From: Ohtaekwangia sp966211525
Lineage (GTDB): Bacteria > Bacteroidota > Bacteroidia > Cytophagales > Cyclobacteriaceae
NCBI GenBank assembly: GCA_966211525.1
Contig: CBIHOZ010000014.1
Span: 5,949 to 69,948 of the forward strand
Reading direction: 5' to 3'
DNA length: 64,000 nucleotides
The first letter of the stretch is position 1; every line of letters starts with the position of its first letter. Below are positions 42,060 to 50,675 of the stretch, in pieces. Both the position numbers and the translations under genes were made by a program. The notes under the pieces are model-generated. The model made no database searches, was not told where the DNA came from, and saw nothing but the letters and a program-made list of their open reading frames with translations.

Positions 42060-42189
42060 GTGTTTAGGTGTGTACGTGTTTATGTTACGTTGACACGGGC
42101 TTACGTTGATACGTGTTTACGTTAGGGGAAGCTATATATAGCGCTACACCACCTCACGTACACACTTAAACACGTACACACCTAAACAC
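42060..42189. repeat. Inverted-repeat element built of GTGTTTAGGTGTGTAC units
   Basis: A 23-base arm at 42060-42082 (starts GTGTTTAGGTGTGT) is exactly complementary to 42167-42189. Inside, degenerate copies of the 16-base unit follow one another (two nearly identical copies at 42154-42185 and three or so at 42060-42120). A perfect 12 bp palindrome GCTATATATAGC lies at 42131-42142. The left half matches 24 of 26 bases at 1215-1240. Situated between convergent yihY-like and secDF. Confidence 0.8.
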
Positions 42190-42190
42190 A

Positions 42191-42223
42191 AAAAGGGCAC
42201 CCCATTACGGAGCACCCTTTTCA
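42191..42223 (-). terminator. Rho-independent terminator of secDF
   Basis: On the minus strand AAAAGGGTGCTCC pairs with GGGGTGCCCTTTT (three G-U pairs) around a 6-7 base loop, ending in T. It lies 18 bases after the secDF stop codon. Confidence 0.8.
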
Positions 42224-42240
42224 TATACTTTAAACTAGTA

Positions 42241-45222
42241 CTAAGCTGTTACTGCTTTTCCTGTCGTCACCTTATTGTCCGGTTGTTTGTTGTCGTCTTT
42301 AGAGAAGTCAACCAACACTGGTGTACCGATACAGAGTGAAGAATATGTACCGATCAATACACCGATCAACATCGCGAATGTGAATCCGCGGATGGTCTCA
42401 CCACCGAAGATGAAGAGGATCAACAATACAAAGATGGTAGACATACCGGTGATAAGCGTACGGCTTAAGGTATCGTTCAATGCATTGTTAACAACCGTTG
42501 CTGTATCTTCTGTGCTTTTCTTTAATGACAAGAATTCGCGAACACGGTCAAACACCACCACGCTATCGTTGATCGAGTAACCAATCACCGTAAGGATAGC
42601 GGCTACGAATGCCTGGTCGATTTCCAAGCTGAATGGCATTACGTTCTCTAACAATACGAAGAGAGAAAGCACAACCAATACAGTGTGGAACAAGCTCACA
42701 ACAGTACCCATTGCAAACTGCCATTTTCTGAAACGGATCAGGATATACAAGAACATCAATACAACGGCCACGAGTAACGACCAGATCGCAGATACTTTAA
42801 TATCATTTGCAATGGTTGGTCCTACTTTATACGAGCTGAGTACCGATACTTTATTACCACCGATTTTAGCAAGACCAGTTTCAAGCTGTTTCTCAGCCTG
42901 AACGGTTGCGTTATCAGAATCATCATCGATCAGATAGCTCGTTGTGATTTTATATTTCGTTTCACCACCGAAAGTCTTTACTTCAGGAGCTTCACCGAAA
43001 GGTTCTGTTAAGCTTTCGCGTACTTCAGCAGGTGATGTAGCGTTTGCAAACTGAACGATATAGGTACGGCCACCTTTGAAGTCAACACCATAGTTGAATC
43101 CTTTTACCGCCAGGAACGCCATACCGGCTACGATGATCGCACCAGATATAGTATAGTATATCTTACGGTTACCGATGAAGTTAATGTTGATACTGCGGAA
43201 CAGGTTTTTAGACCAGCCCATAGAGAAGTTAACTTTCTTGCCTCTGCGGATATAGTATTCAAATATCACACGGGTAAAGAACACCGATGTAAAGAACGAA
43301 CAGAGGATACCGATGATAAGCGTTACCGCGAAACCATAGATAAGACCAGAACCGAACGCAAGCAATACGAAACCTTTGATCAACGTAGTAACGTTGGAGT
43401 CGATGATGGCCGTAAATGCATTTTTATAACCGGCACGGATCGAAGTGTCCAATGTTTTACCGGCATTCAAATCTTCTTTAACACGTTCGTTGATAAGCAC
43501 GTTCGCATCCACCGCGATCGCGAGTGAAAGCAATATACCGGCAATACCCGGAAGTGTAAGCGCAGCGTTGAGCGATGCAAGTATACCTAACAGGAAGATC
43601 AGGTTAAGAATAACGGCAAGGTCAGCAACCCAACCAGACGCGTTATATACAATCAACATGAAGAAGATAATAATAAGGAACCCAACTACGATGGAGATCA
43701 TACCGTTACGAATAGACTCCTGACCGAGTGTAGGACCAACCGATGATTCTTCAACGATCTTGGTAGGTGCAGGCAGCGAACCAGCTTTCAATACGTTTGC
43801 TAAATCTTTTGCTTCATCTACAGTAAAGTTACCGGAGATCTGTGAGTTACCATTTGGAATTTCACCATTTACAGATGGTGCAGAGTATACCGTGTTATCC
43901 AGCATGATCGCGATTCTTCCCTTAGGACTCTTGCTAGATGCTTCAGCTGTCCAGCGAGCCCAGATGCGTGTACCGGTTGCATTCATGTTCATGCTCACAG
44001 CAGGTTGCGCGCGCTCGTCAACATCGTTACGGGCATCGGTAATTACTTCACCAGTAAGTTTAGATTTGCCGTTGCGGCCTATATCCAGGAAGAACAACTC
44101 GAGTGATTCAGTTGTACCGATCACGTCTGGCTTGTTAGCCCAGTATACACCTACGTTGCGTGGCAACAGGTTACGGATGTCAGCTCTTCTGAAAATGTCG
44201 TTGATCGTAGCCGTATCTTTTGTGTTATAGCGGAACGATCCGGGAGGCGAGCTTAGGGAGAACAGCGGAGATATATTCATGTTCTGCAATGAATCAAGAC
44301 CTTTTGATTCATCAGCAGTTGCTGTAGTATCTGTAGCAGTTTTAGTGCTGTCACCTAAGAGCGATGAAAGATCATCATCACCGGTTTTTGTTTCTTCACC
44401 AGCTTTGGCAGCAACAGCAGGTTTAGCAGCCTTCTGTTCTTTTACCAATACATCGTTTATAGCAAGCAATGAATTGTTCAGTGTGTTGGGTTCGATAACG
44501 TCCCAGAACTCCAGACGCGCTACACCTTGTAATAATTTACGAACACGCTGCGGGTTATCAGCACCTGGTATCTCTACCTGAATTCTACCTGTACCTGGCA
44601 GACGCTGAATGTTTGGCTGCGATGTTCCGAACTGATCGAGACGGTTGCTGAGAATTGTGAAAGAGCGATCTATAGCGCTTTCAATTTCTTCGTTTACCAC
44701 GCTGATAACTTTGCTGTCGCTGTCGTTGGTAGCGATCTTGCCACGTGTAGCAGCATTCGCAAAAAGAGAAGCAAGAGGTTTATCAGGATTTGCATCGCGG
44801 TAAGCTTTGAAGAAAAGCGAGCTATAGTTTTCACGGCTCTTCTTCTGTTCTTGAGATGCTACGCGAAGCGCTCTTACAAATGAAGAGTCCTGGCTGTTAG
44901 CAGCAAGGCCTTTAATGATATCTACCGGAGAAACTTCCAGCGTTACGTGCATACCACCCTGAAGGTCGAGACCGAGGCTAAGCTCGTAGTCCTTCACTTC
45001 TTTATAGGTATATTCTGCACCGAACAGATTATATACCGGTGTGTTCCAGATTGAATCGAGGTAAGCTTGTTTCTTGTTAAGATCCACTTTACCGTTAGAG
45101 TCTGTGGCGGCCGCGACAGCATCCTGCTGTACGTTATACGACACGACCGTAAATGACAGGTAGAAGAAACACAATAGTGTGACGACTACCGACAGGAAAA
45201 CTACTAGTCCTTTGTTTTGCAT
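42241..45222 (-). CDS. secDF: Fused SecD-SecF protein-export membrane protein
   Basis: 993 residues from ATG complementary to 45220-45222; an upstream ATG at 45282 would add a 20-residue extension. The N-terminal helix VVFLSVVVTLLCFFYLSF is followed by a large periplasmic P1 domain containing ELSLGLDLQGGMHVTLEV, then the SecD membrane half (GMISIVVGFLIIIFFMLIVY; IAVDANVLINERVKED), and a second complete SecF half with KGFNYGVDFKGGRTY near 715 and TVIGYSINDSVVVFDRVRE near 920. Fusion of SecD and SecF is usual in Bacteroidota. It uses proton motive force to complete Sec-dependent translocation. Separated from the upstream 118-residue gene by 92 bases; strong terminator follows. Confidence 0.97.
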   Translation of the reverse strand: MQNKGLVVFLSVVVTLLCFFYLSFTVVSYNVQQDAVAAATDSNGKVDLNKKQAYLDSIWNTPVYNLFGAEYTYKEVKDYELSLGLDLQGGMHVTLEVSPVDIIKGLAANSQDSSFVRALRVASQEQKKSRENYSSLFFKAYRDANPDKPLASLFANAATRGKIATNDSDSKVISVVNEEIESAIDRSFTILSNRLDQFGTSQPNIQRLPGTGRIQVEIPGADNPQRVRKLLQGVARLEFWDVIEPNTLNNSLLAINDVLVKEQKAAKPAVAAKAGEETKTGDDDLSSLLGDSTKTATDTTATADESKGLDSLQNMNISPLFSLSSPPGSFRYNTKDTATINDIFRRADIRNLLPRNVGVYWANKPDVIGTTESLELFFLDIGRNGKSKLTGEVITDARNDVDERAQPAVSMNMNATGTRIWARWTAEASSKSPKGRIAIMLDNTVYSAPSVNGEIPNGNSQISGNFTVDEAKDLANVLKAGSLPAPTKIVEESSVGPTLGQESIRNGMISIVVGFLIIIFFMLIVYNASGWVADLAVILNLIFLLGILASLNAALTLPGIAGILLSLAIAVDANVLINERVKEDLNAGKTLDTSIRAGYKNAFTAIIDSNVTTLIKGFVLLAFGSGLIYGFAVTLIIGILCSFFTSVFFTRVIFEYYIRRGKKVNFSMGWSKNLFRSININFIGNRKIYYTISGAIIVAGMAFLAVKGFNYGVDFKGGRTYIVQFANATSPAEVRESLTEPFGEAPEVKTFGGETKYKITTSYLIDDDSDNATVQAEKQLETGLAKIGGNKVSVLSSYKVGPTIANDIKVSAIWSLLVAVVLMFLYILIRFRKWQFAMGTVVSLFHTVLVVLSLFVLLENVMPFSLEIDQAFVAAILTVIGYSINDSVVVFDRVREFLSLKKSTEDTATVVNNALNDTLSRTLITGMSTIFVLLILFIFGGETIRGFTFAMLIGVLIGTYSSLCIGTPVLVDFSKDDNKQPDNKVTTGKAVTA

Positions 45223-45314
45223 ATGGTTGGTTAAATAAAAAACGTAGAATAGAAAATAAATGAAGCCCGGATGTACAGGCAATCCGGTAAAACAATAAGT
45301 ATATAATTACTTAC

Positions 45315-45671
45315 TTAGGGAGCGTTCGGGGATATGATGGCCCCGAAAAGTGTCTGGAAGAATTTACTTAAAGGCAGCGAGACATTGAAGTCATGCTCTT
45401 CTGCCTTTTCTTCTTCAAACAGTATTTCAAAGAGACAGAATGCCTCCTGATTAAACTCTACATGTGTGGAAGAAGGAAGTGTGCTGGAGGGTAACGTAAT
45501 ATAGGCGCCATCGTCAGACTGAGATTGATCGCCTTGCTGTTGCTCAGTCTTGATTTCCTTTTTGCAAGTATGTGCCTGTTCAAAATAAAAAAGCTGCGAC
45601 ACAACAATGATCAGCGCGGTGAGTACACCGGTAATGATTGTTGTTGTTTGTATGTGCGCTTTTTTGGCCAT
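45315..45671 (-). CDS. Small single-pass membrane protein of unknown function
   Basis: 118 residues. Residues about 12-30 (IITGVLTALIIVVSQLFYF) form one hydrophobic helix, preceded by Lys residues, so the remaining 85 residues should face the periplasm; they are acidic, with KKEIKTEQQQGDQSQSDDG and later FCLFEILFEEEKAEEHD, then a hydrophobic end SKFFQTLFGAIIS. Lies between udk and secDF on the same strand. No family recognised. Confidence 0.6.
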   Translation of the reverse strand: MAKKAHIQTTTIITGVLTALIIVVSQLFYFEQAHTCKKEIKTEQQQGDQSQSDDGAYITLPSSTLPSSTHVEFNQEAFCLFEILFEEEKAEEHDFNVSLPLSKFFQTLFGAIISPNAP

Positions 45672-45752
45672 TACTTTTTCAAAGGGTTACAAAAGTAGGC
45701 ATTTAATGCCAATGTACAATAGCTGTTAATCAACAGGTTATTTCGCTGGAAA

Positions 45753-46373
45753 TTACTGTGCAATACGCGATTTCAAACCCCAGGTAATCAAATCCAGTGC
45801 ACGTTCGAAATGATGGTTATTAGGAATAACAAAGTCTGCCCCGTGTTGCAACGGTTTAATGAGACTCTCATATACCGGCATAACGTGATGCTGGTAGCGA
45901 TACAAGACATCGTCAAGATCATAGCCGCGTTCTTCGTTGTCGCGTCTGATGCGTCTGCTAAGCTTGAGATGATCTTTTGCTTCGATGAAAATCTTGAGAT
46001 CAAGCTCTCGCTCTATCTCCGGAAAGTATTGTACAAAGAGTCCTTCAATGATTAGCAGTGGAGCTGGTTTAAACTCCAGCATGGTGGACTTTGCATTGGG
46101 ATTGTTAAAGGTATATTCCTCCTTAAGCAGTGTTTCACCACGCTTTAGTTTGAGAATGTCGAGGTGAAGCTTTTCACGTTCGATGGCATCGGGCAGATCA
46201 AAGTTCTTTACACCCTTCTCGTCAGTGATCTGAAACTCGCGCGGTTTATAGTAATGGTCTTGGGAGATGAGGCAGATTTCTTCCGGCTTAAAACGTGACG
46301 AAAGATTTTTCAGGAAGTAAGTTTTCCCGGAGCCGCTGCCGCCCGTGATGCCGATGGTGTAAATAGGTTTCAT
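45753..46373 (-). CDS. udk: Uridine kinase
   Basis: 206 residues. P-loop GITGGSGSGKTYFLKNL near 8-24, LISQDHYYKP near 36, the FDLPDAIEREKL segment near 59, and LLIIEGLFVQYFPEI near 106. Phosphorylates uridine and cytidine to UMP and CMP with GTP or ATP (pyrimidine salvage). The Walker and lid region SRRIRRDNEERG near 136 is intact. Together with thymidine kinase in this window it points to active nucleoside salvage. Confidence 0.93.
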   Translation of the reverse strand: MKPIYTIGITGGSGSGKTYFLKNLSSRFKPEEICLISQDHYYKPREFQITDEKGVKNFDLPDAIEREKLHLDILKLKRGETLLKEEYTFNNPNAKSTMLEFKPAPLLIIEGLFVQYFPEIERELDLKIFIEAKDHLKLSRRIRRDNEERGYDLDDVLYRYQHHVMPVYESLIKPLQHGADFVIPNNHHFERALDLITWGLKSRIAQ

Positions 46374-46415
46374 AGATCCGGGCGCGAAATTACGAATCAG
46401 CGCGAAATGTGCCGA

Positions 46416-46453
46416 ACAAAAAAAGCCTCCGGAATATTTATTCGCAGAGGCTT
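46416..46453 (-). terminator. Rho-independent terminator after rdgB
   Basis: On the minus strand AAGCCTC pairs with GAGGCTT (17-base loop), followed by seven T. Separates the rdgB/FKBP operon from udk. Confidence 0.8.
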
Positions 46454-46475
46454 ATTCGATGTTGTGAAGTATATT

Positions 46476-47054
46476 TTATAGTCGCGACAGATATTCTGCC
46501 AATTTTTTAACAGCGATGGCGCGGTGGCTCAATTGATTTTTTTCCTCAAGCGTCATTTCGGCAAATGTTTTGGAATGTCCTTCCGGCACAAATACCGGGT
46601 CGTATCCAAAGCCTGATGAGCCGCGCTTTTCCGTAATAATTTCTCCGCGGATAACGCCTTCAAAAAAGACCGGCTGAGCCTCTATACCGATCAATGTTAT
46701 TACCGTTCTGAATTGCGCTTTGCGATTGGTGTCGTTCTTCAGGTTTTGCAGCAGCAGGGCTATATTATCGTCTGTGTTACGATGGTTGCCAGCGTAGCGT
46801 GCAGAATATACTCCCGGTGCACCGTTCAGTGCTTCTACTTCAAGCCCGGTGTCGTCAGCAAAGCAGGGAGTGTTGTAATGCTGCAGAACGTATTCAGCTT
46901 TTTGAAGAGAGTTGCCCTCCAGCGTATTCCGCGTTTCAGGCAACTCTTCATTGCATTTTATATCTGCGAGACTAAGTATTTCGAATTTCCGGCCAACAAC
47001 ATTTTTGATCTCTTCAAGCTTGTGTTTGTTGTTGGAAGCAAAGCATAATCTCAT
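46476..47054 (-). CDS. rdgB: XTP/dITP diphosphatase (RdgB/HAM1)
   Basis: 192 residues. FASNNKHKLEEIKNV near 5, CFADDTGLEVEALNGAPGVYSARYAG near 65-90, IEAQPVFFEGVIRGEI near 126, and GSSGFGYDPVFVPEGHSKTFAEM near 148. It hydrolyses non-canonical purine triphosphates such as XTP and dITP to monophosphates, protecting DNA. Its start overlaps the end of the FKBP gene by 4 bases. Confidence 0.95.
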   Translation of the reverse strand: MRLCFASNNKHKLEEIKNVVGRKFEILSLADIKCNEELPETRNTLEGNSLQKAEYVLQHYNTPCFADDTGLEVEALNGAPGVYSARYAGNHRNTDDNIALLLQNLKNDTNRKAQFRTVITLIGIEAQPVFFEGVIRGEIITEKRGSSGFGYDPVFVPEGHSKTFAEMTLEEKNQLSHRAIAVKKLAEYLSRL

Positions 47055-47965
47055 TGAACGTCTAATACTTCTAGATCAACAATCAGGTTAGCGTTGCTGC
47101 CGATCACCTGTGAACCGTTAGAATCCGTAGCTCCGTTTGTTCCAAAACCAAGACCTGAAGGTATATATACTGTAGCTTTACCGCCTTCTGTCATTTTTTG
47201 CAGCGCGATCATAATGCCTTGTATAAAATCAACCGGACGGCTGTGGAAGCTTTCGCTTGGTGTTTGTGTAACGCTGGCTACTACAGAGCTCGGGCTTGTT
47301 AACAGTCTGTATGTGATCTTGAAATTTACTTTTGCAAACCAAGTGATAGCAGGACCAGAACCTTGCTGGGTTATTTTATAGCTGATACCGGTAGTATCAC
47401 GAACATAATCTGTAATGCTGTTGTCTTTAAAATGCTTGGAGATAGCTGCTGTATCAGTTTTGAATTGATTCTTTTCTACTTCTGATAATGTCGATGCATT
47501 AAACTCGATATCAAACTGCAGAATAGAATTGGCAGGTATACCATTTTGTGCAGTGGTACCATATGCCCAGCCCGATGGCACATATAGTCTTGCCTGCGTT
47601 CCTACAGGAAGTTTGGTAAGCGCTATTTGCCAGCCAGTGATATAGCTTTTCAATGTGCCCTTTACATTTCCCTGATCGAACACAGCACCATCCGGAAAGA
47701 ATTTACCTACATAGTCAACATCAACGGTAGAGTTAACGGTACGTGCAGGCAACTTATTTCCAAGCTTGGTAATCTCGATGCGTATACCGCTCGGATCTTT
47801 CAATGCCCCAATGAAATTAGATGTCAGGTAACTATCAATAGCAGCAACATCTTTCTGGAGCTGAATGTTTGGATCTTCAATATCATCTGGCGAATCGATA
47901 CATCCGTTAAAAACAAATACTGCAGCGATCAATGCAGCACTAATCAATCTTCTTACACTGTTCAT
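47051..47965 (-). CDS. Lipoprotein with two FKBP-type prolyl isomerase domains
   Basis: 304 residues. Lipoprotein signal ending VFNGC (Cys22). Two FKBP domains, roughly 55-155 (VDVDYVGKFFPDGAVFDQG ... YVPSGWAYGTTAQNGIPANSILQFDIEF) and 190-304 (KVNFKITYRLL ... YIPSGLGFGTNGATD ... NLIVDLEVLDVQ). The second is less canonical in the active-site strand. Located in the periplasm or on the membrane, it would assist folding of envelope proteins. The next gene upstream is another FKBP lipoprotein. Confidence 0.88.
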   Translation of the reverse strand: MNSVRRLISAALIAAVFVFNGCIDSPDDIEDPNIQLQKDVAAIDSYLTSNFIGALKDPSGIRIEITKLGNKLPARTVNSTVDVDYVGKFFPDGAVFDQGNVKGTLKSYITGWQIALTKLPVGTQARLYVPSGWAYGTTAQNGIPANSILQFDIEFNASTLSEVEKNQFKTDTAAISKHFKDNSITDYVRDTTGISYKITQQGSGPAITWFAKVNFKITYRLLTSPSSVVASVTQTPSESFHSRPVDFIQGIMIALQKMTEGGKATVYIPSGLGFGTNGATDSNGSQVIGSNANLIVDLEVLDVQ

Positions 47966-47993
47966 CTTTTCTATGGGATTATTGGGTTAATTT

Positions 47994-48890
47994 TTATTTA
48001 CAGGATCTTGTTTGCGGATCGTAATTTTCTCCTGTAGCAAAGAGCTTCACATCGAAGATCAGAATTGCATTAGGAGGTATAGCACCCGGATAGCCTTGCG
48101 GACCGTATGCTAAATGTGATGGTATATAGAATGTAGCAGAGTCGCCAACGCCAAGCATTGGTATACTTTGCTTCCAGCCTGGAATAACCTGGTTGAGGGA
48201 GAATGACATCTTTGGATTTTTGTCGAAAGTTTTTTCGTCTTTCAGAAATTTACCTTCGTAGCTCACTTCAACACAGCTGTTAGGTGTAGGTTTTGCACCA
48301 CCGGTTGTTGTATGGATCACATAGCGTATACCGCTTGTATCAGTTTGAGCGGTGATCTTTTTATCAGCCAGGTATTTTTCAATTGCTTTGGCATCTTTCG
48401 CTTTCTGGAATCCTTTTCTCTTGGCATATAGATCTGACTGGAATTTCGCGAAGTGTTGCTGATCGATGATATCCACCACCTTAATGTTGATGGTAATAGC
48501 ACGTGAAGAATCTACCTGCGGAGGCATTGGACCACCGAGTACATCTTTGAAAAATTCTTTTGCCGGGCGTGTCAGTGTAACGCTGTCAGCTTTTGATAAC
48601 ATGCGGAACATTTGCAAAGCACCAATCTCAGTTGCTATCGCGCTGCTATCCTGGATAGGGAATACACCTGGAAAGCCATTCTCGTAGGTATCCTGCCATA
48701 CAGAATCTTTAGAGTCTTTCATGATATATTCGAATATGAGCAGCTGTCCTGGTTTTGGCTTCACGCCATCGCCAGCTTTTACCACCTGGAATTTAAAGCC
48801 GTTAGGAGTTTCTTTTTCTTCTGAATTCTTGCAGGCAGCACACAGCAGCAGCAATCCGATCAGCACGTTCGCGAGTTTGGTCATGTTCAT
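47994..48890 (-). CDS. FKBP-type prolyl isomerase lipoprotein (GldI-like context)
   Basis: 298 residues. Signal MNMTKLANVLIGLLLLCAACKN with lipobox CAAC. An N-terminal FKBP-like part (LLIFEYIMKDSKDSVWQDTY), a charged linker, and a C-terminal FKBP domain near 200-285 (CVEVSYEGKFLKDEKTFDKN, IPSHLAYGPQGYPGAIPPNAILIFDVKL). Adjacent to a DHH phosphoesterase, and ndk nearby, an order I recall for gldI of gliding Bacteroidota. GldI is shorter, so orthology is not claimed. Likely periplasmic folding aid. Confidence 0.85.
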   Translation of the reverse strand: MNMTKLANVLIGLLLLCAACKNSEEKETPNGFKFQVVKAGDGVKPKPGQLLIFEYIMKDSKDSVWQDTYENGFPGVFPIQDSSAIATEIGALQMFRMLSKADSVTLTRPAKEFFKDVLGGPMPPQVDSSRAITINIKVVDIIDQQHFAKFQSDLYAKRKGFQKAKDAKAIEKYLADKKITAQTDTSGIRYVIHTTTGGAKPTPNSCVEVSYEGKFLKDEKTFDKNPKMSFSLNQVIPGWKQSIPMLGVGDSATFYIPSHLAYGPQGYPGAIPPNAILIFDVKLFATGENYDPQTRSCK

Positions 48891-48938
48891 GATTAGACAA
48901 TGATTTAATTTATAAAGTTGGAATTGGTTAAATACTTT

Positions 48939-49958
48939 TTAATTCTCTTCGGCCAGCAATTGCTCTTTGTATTCAGGCAGAATGCTTAAAAATTTCTCGA
49001 GGGTTTGCTCCAGCGTGAGTTTGGTTTGTCCGCCGGATGCGTTGCGGTGGCCGCCTCCGTCAAAATACTTACGAGCCATATCATTCACTGAAAAATTTCC
49101 GAGTGAGCGGAACGACAATTTGATATTCTCTTTACGGTCGGATATAAGTACGGAGAGTTTTATTCCTTTAATGGACAAGCCGTAGTTTACAAAGCCTTCG
49201 GTGTCGCCTGTTTGAGAACTGAAATTTTTCAACTCCTCAGCTGTAAGCACAATATAGGCTGTGCGGTATTCCGGAATTACTTTCAGTTTTTGTCCCAGCA
49301 CATAACCCATGAGGCGCAAACGCTCAATGCTGTTTGTATCGTATATCAGCTTCGATACCTTGGAGGGATTAGCGCCCAGTGCAACAAGCTCGCCAGCGAT
49401 TTTAAAAACCTTGTGCGTAGTATTGGAGTGTCTGAAGCCCCCGGTATCCGTCATGATCCCTGCGTATAGGCAGTTCGCTATATTTACATCGATCAATGAT
49501 TTATCACCAAGCTCTTCGATCAATTGGAAAACGAGTTCAGCGGTTGAAGCAGCGGTGCCATCCCATTGTTCGAACTGCGCAAATTTTTCCGGCTCGAGAT
49601 GATGATCGATCAACACCTTGGTAGCGGTGGCTGCACCAACGACTTCACCGAGGTCATTGATTCGGTTAAGACTGGAGAAGTCAAGGCAAAATATAGTGTC
49701 GGCATCAGCAATGAGTTGCTTTGCTTTTTGAGGGCGTTCTTTTTGAAAGATAACCACCTCGTTGTTTCCGGGCATCCATGAAATAAAGTCCGGATAGTCG
49801 CTCGGAGTAATTACCGTAACGGAATGTCCTTTCTTCTTCAGATAGCCCGACAAACCAAGCGAAGAGCCCAACGCATCGGCATCGGGTTTGAAATGCGTTA
49901 TAACAACAACCTTGCGTGGCTTGCTGAGGTATTCTTTAAAAGCCGTAATGTTCTGCAT
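48939..49958 (-). CDS. DHH-family phosphoesterase, NrnA-like (oligoribonuclease/PAP phosphatase)
   Basis: 339 residues from ATG complementary to 49956-49958; a longer frame to 50033 has no extra domain. DHH core: ITHFKPDADALGSSLGL near 17-33, CLDFSSLNRI near 86, VLIDHHLEPEKF near 111, and the ADTGGFRHSNT-like TDTGGFRHSNT segment near 172. The DHHA1 C-terminal domain shows GGGHRNASGGQTKL. Degrades nanoRNAs and converts 3'-phosphoadenosine 5'-phosphate to AMP. First gene of a likely operon with two FKBPs and rdgB; divergent from ndk. Confidence 0.92.
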   Translation of the reverse strand: MQNITAFKEYLSKPRKVVVITHFKPDADALGSSLGLSGYLKKKGHSVTVITPSDYPDFISWMPGNNEVVIFQKERPQKAKQLIADADTIFCLDFSSLNRINDLGEVVGAATATKVLIDHHLEPEKFAQFEQWDGTAASTAELVFQLIEELGDKSLIDVNIANCLYAGIMTDTGGFRHSNTTHKVFKIAGELVALGANPSKVSKLIYDTNSIERLRLMGYVLGQKLKVIPEYRTAYIVLTAEELKNFSSQTGDTEGFVNYGLSIKGIKLSVLISDRKENIKLSFRSLGNFSVNDMARKYFDGGGHRNASGGQTKLTLEQTLEKFLSILPEYKEQLLAEEN

Positions 49959-50098
49959 AGAGGCCTGGTAAAACAAGGGGCAAAAATGAGTAAAAATTCT
50001 TGATAGTTCACGCAGTGTTACGGCCAGTGGCACGCTTCATTCTGCATTTAATAGTTTGTTAAACCTGTTGAGTGTCTGTAGACTGTTGATCTTTTTTC

Positions 50099-50106
50099 TA
50101 TTTTTG
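50099..50106 (+). promoter_or_regulatory. -7 promoter element of ndk
   Basis: TATTTTTG matches TAnnTTTG; the ndk ATG (50176) is 70 bases downstream, giving an unusually long leader for this window. Confidence 0.4.
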
Positions 50107-50175
50107 CGGCCGTTTACTAAAGGGTTGTGGCAAAAAGCATAACTCGTTATCCGTGCAACTAACTAACAAATGAAT

Positions 50176-50595
50176 ATGGCAACTAACAGAACTTTTACAA
50201 TGATTAAGCCTGATGCGGTGAGCGCAGGTAATACCGGAGCGATTACAAAAATGATCGAAGAAGCCGGTTTCAAAATCGTTGCAATGAAAAAAACAAAATT
50301 GTCTGCTGAACAGGCCGGACAGTTTTATGCTATACACAAAGAGCGTCCTTTCTACAAAGATCTTTGCGCGTATATGTCATCAGGTGCCATCGTGCCAATG
50401 ATCCTGGAGAAAGCAAATGCAGTGGAAGATTTCAGAAAGCTTATCGGTGCTACTGATCCTAAGAAAGCTGAGGTTGGTACGATCCGTAATCTCTTCGCTA
50501 CATCTATCGAAGCAAATGCTATACACGGCTCAGACAGCGATGAGAACGCAGCGATTGAAGGAAGCTTCTTCTTCTCTCAGTTCGAGCAGTTCTAA
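50176..50595 (+). CDS. ndk: Nucleoside diphosphate kinase
   Basis: 139 residues from ATG 50176 (an ATG two codons earlier is possible). TFTMIKPDAVSAGNTGAI starts the chain, and the active-site NAIHGSDSDENA near 115-126 contains the phosphorylated His. IVPMILEKANAVEDFRKLIG is present. Family hexamer equilibrates NTP/NDP pools. Monocistronic; ended by a very strong bidirectional terminator. Confidence 0.97.
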   Translation: MATNRTFTMIKPDAVSAGNTGAITKMIEEAGFKIVAMKKTKLSAEQAGQFYAIHKERPFYKDLCAYMSSGAIVPMILEKANAVEDFRKLIGATDPKKAEVGTIRNLFATSIEANAIHGSDSDENAAIEGSFFFSQFEQF

Positions 50596-50617
50596 GAAAT
50601 CATCAGCATTGCTGATA

Positions 50618-50655
50618 AATAAGAAAGCCGCTTCATTCGAAGCGGCTTTCTTATT
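50618..50655. terminator. Bidirectional terminator between ndk and the permease
   Basis: A perfect 17 bp stem (AATAAGAAAGCCGCTTC at 50618-50634) with loop ATTC and A/T ends, placed between convergent genes, so it can end both. Confidence 0.95.
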
Positions 50656-50675
50656 ATGTATAGATAACGTTATGT

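Noticed and set aside
42130..42189. Possible CRISPR-like direct repeats
   Set aside because: Only two adjacent 16-base units and no spacers or cas genes; better explained by the inverted-repeat element.
43760..44230. 156-residue plus-strand ORF within secDF
   Set aside because: Antisense shadow of secDF; no start signal or family match.
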